Positions 1 to 5,033 of a stretch of 5,038 nt of DNA are shown here, piece after piece. Location of the stretch: positions 1 to 5,038 of the forward strand of contig SKWB01000087.1 in assembly GCA_007129135.1 (NCBI GenBank). The letters run 5' to 3'. The stretch is from Halococcaceae archaeon. GTDB lineage: Archaea; Halobacteriota; Halobacteria; Halobacteriales; Halalkalicoccaceae. The stretch's first letter is position 1, and every line of letters starts with the position of its first letter. Under the pieces are notes generated by a model. It was given only the letters and a program-made list of their open reading frames with translations, was not told the DNA's origin and ran no database searches. The translations under genes were made by a program, and so were the position numbers.

Positions 1-233
1 CGCCCCAACGCAGCGATCCGCACCCCCGTATGGGTGACGCGATCATCGTCTCGATCCGAGTCGACGCGAACGGACGGTGCTCGTCCGAGGACGGGTGCCA
101 CGACCGTCCACGTCAGGGTGTGACACGAAGGGGGCTCTCTTAACTGTACGGTTTCCAGCAGATCGTGCCCGCCGACACCGGCCGTCTTGGCCCCGGAACC
201 AGCCGTTATACGGGTCGGCACCGATGAGAGCCC
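1..233. other. Left-edge region without a supportable gene
   Basis: I see no convincing coding region here. Plus-strand frames read from the edge run into stops at 35-37, 121-123 and 141-143, and their translations have no haloarchaeal character. On the minus strand, a frame that could start with GTG at 101-99 stays open to the left edge with a somewhat acidic translation, so the 5' end of a leftward gene is possible but unproven. Two GC-rich inverted repeats lie at 71-87 and 89-109. The right end carries the promoter of the oxidoreductase gene that starts at 234. Confidence 0.5.
195..212 (+). promoter_or_regulatory. Putative archaeal promoter (TATA box) of the quinone oxidoreductase gene
   Basis: An AT-rich element, TTATA at 206-210, stands out from very GC-rich flanks. 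Its centre lies about 26 bases before the ATG at 234, which would put the transcription start at or next to the start codon. No Shine-Dalgarno sequence precedes the ATG, as expected of a leaderless haloarchaeal mRNA. A purine-rich stretch, GGAACCA at 195-201, sits just upstream, near where a TFB recognition element would lie. The assignment rests on position and composition only. Confidence 0.6.
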
Positions 234-1184
234 ATGCAGGCCGTCAGATACCACGATCACGGCGGACCGGACGTACTGGACGTCGAGGAGACCGAGCGGC
301 CCGAAGCGGGGGCCGACGAACTGCTCGTGGAGGTGCGCGCCGCGGCGGTGAACCCCGTCGACACCTACTTCCGCGAGGGCTCGTACCGGGCGCTCGGCCT
401 GCCGATGGTTCCCGGCTCGGACCTCGCGGGCGTGGTCACGGAGACGGACGGGGAGAGCGGCTTCGAGGTCGGCGACCGGGTGTTCGCGACGGGGCTCGGG
501 AAGGCACACCAGGGCACCTACGCCGAGTACGCGGCGGTGCCGACCGACCGGCTGGCGCGGCTCCCGGACGGGGTCGACTTCGACGTCGGCGCGGCGACCG
601 CGCTCGTCGGCGTCACCGCGTGGCGGGCGCTCGTCGACCACGCCCGGCTCGAACCGGGAGAGACCTGTCTGATCCACGGTGCTTCGGGTGGCGTGGGCCA
701 CGTCGCGGTCCAGCTCGCGGCCGCGACGGGCGCAGAGGTCCTCGCGACCGCCTCGCCCGACTACCACGACGAGATTCGGGACCTCGGCGCGAGCGAGCTC
801 TTCGACTACGAGGAAGCGGATCTGAGAGAGCAAGTCGCGGCACACGAGCCGACGGTGATCCTCGACCACCGCCTCGACGACTACCTCTCGTTCGACGCCG
901 AGGTGGCTGGCTTCGCCGCGCGTGTCGTGGGGATCGGCGAAAACAGTAAAGAAGCGGGCTTCGAGAACGTCTCGGCGGCCCGCGCGAACGAGTTCTCGCT
1001 CCACCTGATGAGCATGTTCAACACGCCGGAGATGGCGCTCGTCCTCGCCCGGCTGGCGACGCTCATGGAAGCCGGGTCGCTCTCGGCGAACGTCGCCCGC
1101 CGGTACGACCTCGACGAGGCGGGCGAGGCCCAGCGGGCGGTGATGGGTGAGAGCTTCCTCGGGAAGCTCGTGATCGAACCGTAG
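234..1184 (+). CDS. Zinc-free MDR-family NAD(P)H:quinone oxidoreductase-like protein
   Basis: This cytoplasmic protein of 316 residues belongs to the medium-chain dehydrogenase/reductase superfamily, quinone-oxidoreductase branch, whose members reduce quinones or activated enones with NAD(P)H. The N-terminal GroES-like domain (about 1-120) has the family pattern NPVDTYFREGSY (40-51) and GSDLAGVV (61-68). The Rossmann domain carries HGASGGVGHVAVQLA (148-162), matching the family's AxxGxxG nucleotide loop. The Cys/His zinc ligands of alcohol dehydrogenases are not evident, which fits a zinc-free reductase. Length is close to the usual 320-330. DHRLDDYLSFD (211-221) occupies the stretch where relatives usually read Asp followed by Val-Gly. 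The start is the ATG placed about 26 bases after a TATA-like box. The downstream GYD gene has its own promoter-like element, so an operon is not required. The true substrate is unknown; enoyl reductase or another MDR reaction is possible. Confidence 0.88.
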   Translation: MQAVRYHDHGGPDVLDVEETERPEAGADELLVEVRAAAVNPVDTYFREGSYRALGLPMVPGSDLAGVVTETDGESGFEVGDRVFATGLGKAHQGTYAEYAAVPTDRLARLPDGVDFDVGAATALVGVTAWRALVDHARLEPGETCLIHGASGGVGHVAVQLAAATGAEVLATASPDYHDEIRDLGASELFDYEEADLREQVAAHEPTVILDHRLDDYLSFDAEVAGFAARVVGIGENSKEAGFENVSAARANEFSLHLMSMFNTPEMALVLARLATLMEAGSLSANVARRYDLDEAGEAQRAVMGESFLGKLVIEP

Positions 1185-1221
1185 CTCACCGATCCGACAC
1201 GGCGAGCGGGTCCGGCGATAC

Positions 1222-1232
1222 CGTTAGGTGTG
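1222..1232 (+). promoter_or_regulatory. Weak TATA-like element before the GYD gene
   Basis: GTTAGG around 1224-1229 is the most AT-rich spot in the 69-base gap after the oxidoreductase stop codon. It is centred about 27 bases before the ATG at 1254, the spacing seen in leaderless haloarchaeal genes. It is a poor match to a TATA box, so the GYD gene could instead be cotranscribed from upstream. Confidence 0.35.
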
Positions 1233-1253
1233 TGCTCGTCGTTCTCACCCCTC

Positions 1254-1547
1254 ATGCCGACGTACGTACTCCTGACCCGGTTCACTCGAAGGGGGATCGA
1301 GAACGTCCGCGAGAGTCCGGATCGGACGACGGCCGCGAGGGAGACCATCGAGTCACTCGGCGGGAGCTGGAAGGACTTCTACGTCACGATGGGACGCTAC
1401 GACGGCGTCGTCATCGCCGACTTCCCGGACGAGGAGACGGCCGCGCAGGCGATTCTCACACTCGTCGAGAGCGGTAACGTGACGACCGAGACGCTCAGAG
1501 CGTTCACGGAAGCGGAGTTCCGAGGGATCGTCGAGGCCATGCCCTGA
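1254..1547 (+). CDS. GYD domain-containing protein
   Basis: A small soluble protein of 97 residues with the layout of the GYD family (Pfam GYD), whose molecular function is not established. It opens with a beta strand, MPTYVLLTRFT, typical of this ferredoxin-like fold. The signature region is MGRYDGVVIADFPDEETAAQ (46-65), where GRYD stands for the name-giving Gly-x-Tyr-Asp, followed by a helix and a last strand containing TTETLRAFTEAEF (77-89). It is a complete single domain, with no membrane segment or signal peptide. I chose the ATG at 1254 over an in-frame GTG at 1230: the extra eight residues do not look like family sequence, and 1254 fits the spacing from the weak TATA-like element. It lies 69 bases after the oxidoreductase gene on the same strand. 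Any link in function to its neighbours would be inference. Confidence 0.85.
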   Translation: MPTYVLLTRFTRRGIENVRESPDRTTAARETIESLGGSWKDFYVTMGRYDGVVIADFPDEETAAQAILTLVESGNVTTETLRAFTEAEFRGIVEAMP

Positions 1548-1561
1548 TACGGGCCGCCGTA
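1548..1561 (+). repeat. Small inverted repeat just after the GYD stop codon
   Basis: TACGG (1548-1552) and CCGTA (1557-1561) are perfect reverse complements around a 4-base loop, beginning directly after the TGA at 1545-1547. The RNA would form a tight hairpin. No proper T-run follows, only a short TTT, so a role in termination or 3'-end stability is speculative. Confidence 0.35.
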
Positions 1562-1573
1562 CCCCGTTTCGGC

Positions 1574-1599
1574 TCGGACCTGGAGACCTCACGGTCCGA
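1574..1599 (+). repeat. 7-base inverted repeat in the GYD 3' region
   Basis: TCGGACC (1574-1580) is repeated as its reverse complement GGTCCGA (1593-1599) around a 12-base spacer. It is the second potential hairpin within about 50 bases of the GYD stop codon. It may mark the mRNA 3' end, but haloarchaeal terminators are usually T-rich and no T-run follows. The core GGTCCG occurs once more at 1608-1613. Confidence 0.35.
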
Positions 1600-1644
1600 A
1601 GACAGCCGGTCCGCTCAGGACGATCGACCTGTTCCCGCCGCACC

Positions 1645-1671
1645 GCACGGGGGCAGGTAGCTCCCCCGTGC
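1645..1671. promoter_or_regulatory. Perfect 9-base inverted repeat upstream of the SDR promoter
   Basis: GCACGGGGG (1645-1653) and CCCCCGTGC (1663-1671) are exact reverse complements separated by 9 bases. The half-site centres are 18 bases apart. The element ends about 16 bases before the TATA-like box of the dehydrogenase gene, a place where an archaeal activator or repressor could contact the basal machinery. It might alternatively be a hairpin at the end of the GYD transcript. The symmetry is seen directly; the regulatory role is inferred. Confidence 0.45.
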
Positions 1672-1683
1672 CCGTCGGAAGGG

Positions 1684-1693
1684 AGCTTTATCG
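1684..1693 (+). promoter_or_regulatory. Putative TATA box of the SDR gene
   Basis: CTTTATC at 1686-1692 is an isolated AT-rich element centred about 27 bases before the ATG at 1716. There is no Shine-Dalgarno sequence in front of that ATG, so the mRNA is probably leaderless. This supports both the promoter and the chosen start codon. Confidence 0.65.
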
Positions 1694-1715
1694 GCGTGGC
1701 GGACGAACGTGAGCC

Positions 1716-2426
1716 ATGTCCGTTTCGTTCGACTTCAGCGATCGGGTCGTGCTCGTGACCGGGGCCTGTGGCGCGCTCGGCAGCGCGGTCTGTGAGGCCT
1801 TCGCCGAGGCGGGTGCGACCGTCGCCGCGAGCGACGTCGTGGCCGTCGACTCGGAGGACTCCCTGCTCGACCCCGACCTCGTCTCGTTCTACCGAGCTGA
1901 TTTCACCGACGAGGACGCGGTCAGGGAGACGGTCGAGTCCGTTACCTCGGACCACGGCGGGATCGACCACCTCTGTGCGGTCGCCGGCACCTGGCGCGGG
2001 GGCCAGCCGATCGAGGAGACCGACCTCTCGGAGTACGAGCTCCTGATGAACGTGAACCTGAAGACCGCCTTCCTCGCGGCGAAACACGCCCTGCCACGGC
2101 TCCAGGAACGCGAGGGGACGCTCGTGGCGGTGAGCGCGAAGTCGGCGCTCGAGGGCGGCTCCGGCGACGGCCCGTACCGCGTGACGAAGGCCGGGATCAG
2201 GCTCCTGGTCGAGTCTATCGCCGAGGAGAACGTCGGGACGGTGAGAGCGAACTGCGTGATGCCGAGCGTGATCGACACGCCGATGAACCGCGAGATGATG
2301 CCCGACGCCGACCACTCCGAGTGGGTCGAGCCCGCGGAGATCGCCCGGACATTTCTCGCGCTCTCGTCGGACGCGACGCCGGTGACGAGTGGGGCGGCCG
2401 TGCCGGTCTACGGCGAGAAGCGCTAG
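1716..2426 (+). CDS. Short-chain dehydrogenase/reductase (SDR) family oxidoreductase
   Basis: A complete classical-type SDR of 236 residues, near the usual 250, expected to be a soluble NAD(P)-dependent oxidoreductase. The cofactor loop TGACGALG (15-22) has Ala where the commonest consensus has the middle Gly. Asp40 at the end of the second strand suggests NAD(H) rather than NADP(H) preference, and DFTD (62-65) fits the adenine-contact position. AVAG (88-91) replaces the usual NNAG, and NVNLKTAF (112-119) supplies the structural/catalytic Asn. The active site is YRVTK (Tyr154, Lys158), with Ser140 or Ser143 as the likely catalytic serine. The tail has MPSVIDTPMN (182-191) and GAAVPVYG (226-233), typical C-terminal SDR features. 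The ATG follows a TATA-like box by about 27 bases. The stop codon overlaps that of the convergent transporter gene. The substrate cannot be predicted from the sequence. Confidence 0.9.
   Translation: MSVSFDFSDRVVLVTGACGALGSAVCEAFAEAGATVAASDVVAVDSEDSLLDPDLVSFYRADFTDEDAVRETVESVTSDHGGIDHLCAVAGTWRGGQPIEETDLSEYELLMNVNLKTAFLAAKHALPRLQEREGTLVAVSAKSALEGGSGDGPYRVTKAGIRLLVESIAEENVGTVRANCVMPSVIDTPMNREMMPDADHSEWVEPAEIARTFLALSSDATPVTSGAAVPVYGEKR
2423..2426. other. Shared CTAG: overlapping stop codons of convergent genes
   Basis: The palindrome CTAG provides the TAG stop of the plus-strand dehydrogenase (2424-2426) and, on the other strand, the TAG stop of the minus-strand transporter (2425-2423). The coding regions therefore overlap by four bases with no intergenic spacer, so each mRNA must end inside, or run antisense to, the neighbouring gene. 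Confidence 0.9.
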
Positions 2427-3778
2427 CCGCCGAGCCAGCCGGCGAAGTCCCCGGTGAGGAACTCGACGTAGCCGATCACGCCCAGGACGAGCGCCACGGC
2501 GAGGACGACGACGACGGGGATCCGAACGGCCCAGATCCAGGCGACGCCCCAGGAGCCGAGCTCGCCGATCCCCCGCGAGAGTTCGTCACGGGCGACGTCG
2601 GGGGCCACCCAGCCGACGAAGACCGCGAGCATCAGCCCGCCGAGCACCAGGAGGATCGCGTCGGCGAAGCCGTCGAGCAGGTCGAGGAAGATCAGGTCCT
2701 GGGTGACCGGGACGCCGAGGAGGAAGATCGAGCCGCCGGCGACGAGCGCCGCGGTTCGGCGCTCGAGGCCGAACTCGTCGATGAAGTAGGCGACGACGAA
2801 CTCGAGCAGGCTGATCGCGCTCGAGAGCGCCGCGATGGCGACGGTCCCGAAGAAGAGCACCCCGAGGACCGTCCCGCCGGTGACCCCCGAGAAGGCCTCG
2901 GTGAGGCTGAAGAAGATCGCCCCGACGGTCTCCTGTTCGGGGTCGGCACCCGCGGAGAAGATGATCGGGAAGACGACGAAGCCGACGAGCACCGCGAACG
3001 CCGTGTCGAGGCTCACGATGATCGCGCCGTCCTCGGCGAGGTTGCGGTCCTCGCCGAGATAGGAGGCGTAGACGATCATCACGCCCATCCCCAGGGAGAG
3101 GGTGAAGAAGGCCTGTCCGGCGGCGTCGGGGAGCAGCGTCTGCCAGTTCTCGGCGATGACCCCGAAGTCGGGGGAGAGGTAGTAGGCGTACGCCTCGCCC
3201 GCCCCGGGGAGCGTCGCCGCGTAGACGGCGAGCGAGACGAGGAGGACCACGAGCGCGGGCACCATCACCTTCACCGCGAGTTCGATCCCCCGTCTGATGC
3301 CGAGGGCGACGATGCCGATCGTCGCGGCCATGAAGAGCGCGTGGAACGCGAGCGAGTCGAGACCCACCGAGACCGTCCCGAACAGGGCCTGGGCTGCCTC
3401 GGGGTCCTCGACCCCGTAGCCATCGGTGATGCCGATCAGGAAGTACCGGACGAACCAGCCCGCGACGACGCTGTAGTACGAGAGGATGACGAACGCCGTG
3501 ACGAAGAAGACGTAGCCGAGGTACTTCCAGAGCCCCCCTCCGAGCTCGCGCAGCGCACCGACCGGGTTCAGCTTCGTCCGCCGCCCGATGACGAACTCGA
3601 CGAGGATCGCCGGGACGCCGATCAGGACGATGAACAGCAGGTAGACGAAGAGGAAGGCGGAGCCGCCGCCCTCGCCGACGACGAACGGAAACCGCCAGAT
3701 GTTCCCGAGACCGACGGCGCTCCCGACCGCGGCGAGGATGAACCCCGTCCGTGTCGCCCACGTCTCTCGTTGTGCCAT
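2423..3778 (-). CDS. Sodium-dependent transporter of the NSS/SNF family
   Basis: A membrane protein of 451 residues from the neurotransmitter:sodium symporter family (LeuT fold), which couples uptake of amino acids or related solutes to Na+ entry. The hallmark of the unwound first helix, AVGSAVGLGNIWRFP (17-31), is intact. Helix 6 has GQAFFTLSLGMGVMIVYASY (221-240), aligning with the LeuT substrate/Na1 region (Thr226 to LeuT Thr254, Ser228 to Ser256). Helix 8 has AALSSAISLLE (316-326), where Ala316, Ser319 and Ser320 match LeuT Na2 ligands. I count about 11 hydrophobic helices (roughly 10-33, 40-63, 88-115, 143-160, 167-187, 218-242, 252-276, 300-330, 342-356, 362-390, 411-440). Many prokaryotic members have 11; LeuT has 12. 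The start MAQRETWATRTGF is typical. It is divergent from livH and convergent with the SDR gene. The substrate is undetermined. Confidence 0.93.
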   Translation of the reverse strand: MAQRETWATRTGFILAAVGSAVGLGNIWRFPFVVGEGGGSAFLFVYLLFIVLIGVPAILVEFVIGRRTKLNPVGALRELGGGLWKYLGYVFFVTAFVILSYYSVVAGWFVRYFLIGITDGYGVEDPEAAQALFGTVSVGLDSLAFHALFMAATIGIVALGIRRGIELAVKVMVPALVVLLVSLAVYAATLPGAGEAYAYYLSPDFGVIAENWQTLLPDAAGQAFFTLSLGMGVMIVYASYLGEDRNLAEDGAIIVSLDTAFAVLVGFVVFPIIFSAGADPEQETVGAIFFSLTEAFSGVTGGTVLGVLFFGTVAIAALSSAISLLEFVVAYFIDEFGLERRTAALVAGGSIFLLGVPVTQDLIFLDLLDGFADAILLVLGGLMLAVFVGWVAPDVARDELSRGIGELGSWGVAWIWAVRIPVVVVLAVALVLGVIGYVEFLTGDFAGWLGG

Positions 3779-3802
3779 GGCCCGCCGTTCATCGAACTGT
3801 CC

Positions 3803-3820
3803 TATAGATGTTTATATACA
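3803..3820 (-). promoter_or_regulatory. Putative promoter of the NSS transporter with two TATA-like boxes
   Basis: Read on the minus strand, this stretch contains TATATAAA (3818-3811) and a second box, CTATAG (3807-3802). The first is the better TATA match and would start transcription near 3788, leaving a leader of about 10 bases. The second is centred about 27 bases before the ATG at 3778 and would give a leaderless mRNA. Either or both could be used. The AT-richness contrasts sharply with the surrounding DNA. Confidence 0.6.
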
Positions 3821-3874
3821 GGTTCGGGAGGGGCGACCGACGGCCACGGACGGGGATCCGTTCGGTCGCGAACC
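3821..3874. promoter_or_regulatory. Imperfect dyad between the divergent transporter promoters, candidate operator
   Basis: GCGACCGA (3833-3840) and TCGGTCGC (3862-3869) are perfect reverse complements. Allowing a single-base bulge, the match extends inward to CGG/CCG, giving an 11-base arm. The outer flanks GGTTCG (3821-3826) and CGAACC (3869-3874) are also reverse complementary, but offset by seven bases on the left. ACGGA (3846-3850) and TCCGT (3857-3861) are a further inner pair. The whole element lies between the TATA-like boxes of the two divergent genes, where one regulator could control both. The symmetry is visible; the regulator and its function are inferred. Confidence 0.45.
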
Positions 3875-3888
3875 GGTGACGGGAACCA

Positions 3889-3902
3889 CGAACTATATTT
3901 AC
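3889..3902 (+). promoter_or_regulatory. Putative TATA box of the livH-like gene
   Basis: TATATTTA at 3894-3901 is centred about 29-30 bases before the ATG at 3927, consistent with a leaderless or nearly leaderless transcript. This decides the start of the permease gene: the reading frame is open far upstream to 3699, but a start there would lie before the promoter and inside the divergent transporter gene. GGAACCA (3882-3888) sits five bases before the box, as it does in the promoter at 195-212. Confidence 0.65.
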
Positions 3903-3926
3903 TATGACGGGCTGATACGAACGTAT

Positions 3927-5033
3927 ATGAGCATTGTTGACTCGCGTCGGCTTGGGGTGGCGCTCACGCCCGAGCGTCTCTTCGGGGGGCTGTTGCTTCT
4001 GCTGTTCGCGGGGCTGTTCGTCGACCTGATCCGACGGCTCGTCGTCGGCGACCTCGCGGTCGGGACGCTCACGACGTTCCTCTGGAACGGACTCGTCGAC
4101 GGGCTGATCATCGGGCTGGCGGCGATCGGGCTCTCGATGACCTACAGCATCCTCCGGTTCGCGAACTTCTCGCACGGCGACCTGGTGACCACCGGCGCGT
4201 TCTCCGGATGGACCGCGGCCTACCTCGTGGGTGGGATCGGGATCGCAGAGCTCTCGAGCCGGATCCTGCTCCGGGCCGACGGCGGGGCCGCCCCCGGCGA
4301 GATGAACATGCAGATACTCGCCGAGCCGATCGCGATCGTCGTCGGCCTCCTCACCGCCGCGGTCGTGACGGTCATCGTCGCGCTCTCGATCGACAAACTC
4401 GTCTACAGACGGATGCGCCAGGCGGGCGGCATCGCGCTGCTCATCGCGAGCGTCGGCGTCGCGCTCGCGCTGCGATACCTCATCGCGTTCGTCTACACCT
4501 CGAGCACCCGCGGGGTGACCGCGAGCGCCCCCCGCTACGAGGCCTCCTGGATCGTCTGGACCGACTCGGTGAACCTCCACCAGGCGACGATGGTCGTCTC
4601 CGCGCTCGCGCTCATGCTCGGGGTCCACCTCATGCTCCAGTACACCAAACTCGGCACCGCGATGCGCGCGATGGCGGACAACAGGGATCTGGCGCTCATC
4701 ACCGGCATCCCGACCGAACGCGTCGTCTGGGCGACCTGGGTGATCGGCGCGGGGCTCGCCGGCGTCGCGGGCTACCTCGTCGTCCTCGACCGCGGCTCGA
4801 TCACCTACAACCTCGGCTGGTTCCTCCTCCTGCTCATCTTCGCCGCGGTGATCCTCGGCGGGATCGGCTCGATCTACGGCGCGATCGTCGGCGGCCTCGT
4901 GATCGGGCTCGCGACCAACGTCTCGCTCGTCTGGATCCCCTCCGACCTGAACGAGGTCGCCGCGTTCGGGCTGATGATCGCCGTGTTGATCTTCCGCCCA
5001 CAGGGGCTGTTCGGGGGGGTAGAGACCGCATGA
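3927..5033 (+). CDS. livH: Branched-chain amino-acid-type ABC transporter permease (LivH family)
   Basis: An inner-membrane permease of 368 residues from the LivH/LivM (HAAT) family, which pairs with LivM, two ATPases and a binding protein to import branched-chain amino acids or related compounds such as amides or urea. Family landmarks are LSMTYSILRFANFSHGDL (69-86), LIASVGVALALRY (172-184), the cytoplasmic coupling region KLGTAMRAMADNRDLALITG (241-260) followed by a Gly/Ala-rich helix, and AVILGGIGSIYGAIVGG (307-323). It ends in RPQGLFGG (357-364), a common LivH ending. It is longer than E. coli LivH (308) because of an additional N-terminal hydrophobic segment (about 18-36) and an expanded loop near 106-133 after the third helix. 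The ATG follows a TATA box by about 30 bases. The stop overlaps the next gene's ATG. The substrate is not certain; the symbol denotes family only. Confidence 0.9.
   Translation: MSIVDSRRLGVALTPERLFGGLLLLLFAGLFVDLIRRLVVGDLAVGTLTTFLWNGLVDGLIIGLAAIGLSMTYSILRFANFSHGDLVTTGAFSGWTAAYLVGGIGIAELSSRILLRADGGAAPGEMNMQILAEPIAIVVGLLTAAVVTVIVALSIDKLVYRRMRQAGGIALLIASVGVALALRYLIAFVYTSSTRGVTASAPRYEASWIVWTDSVNLHQATMVVSALALMLGVHLMLQYTKLGTAMRAMADNRDLALITGIPTERVVWATWVIGAGLAGVAGYLVVLDRGSITYNLGWFLLLLIFAAVILGGIGSIYGAIVGGLVIGLATNVSLVWIPSDLNEVAAFGLMIAVLIFRPQGLFGGVETA

Noticed and set aside
77..949. A 290-residue plus-strand frame overlapping the oxidoreductase gene
   Set aside because: It is an Arg/Gly-rich off-frame reading of the oxidoreductase gene with no domain.
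1230..1253. GTG start for the GYD gene eight codons upstream
   Set aside because: The family sequence begins naturally at the ATG at 1254, and that start fits the leaderless spacing.
1353..2315. A 320-residue minus-strand open frame across the GYD and SDR genes
   Set aside because: It has no recognisable domain, is Arg/His-rich, and lies opposite two well-supported genes. Stop codons are scarce in all frames of DNA this GC-rich.
2321..3907. A 528-residue plus-strand open frame rich in Asp and Glu, opposite the NSS transporter
   Set aside because: Its codons are exact reverse complements of the transporter's codons, so hydrophobic CTC, GTC, ATC and TTC become GAG, GAC, GAT and GAA. The acidic composition is a mirror of the membrane protein and no domain is visible.
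3699..3926. An N-terminal extension of the livH-like gene back to 3699
   Set aside because: It would overlap the divergent transporter's coding start and precede the TATA box. The added residues show no permease similarity and include a translated promoter region.
3789..4628. A 279-residue minus-strand open frame opposite livH
   Set aside because: It is in codon register with livH and gives the same low-complexity Asp/Glu/Arg mirror of membrane codons. It also spans the promoter region.
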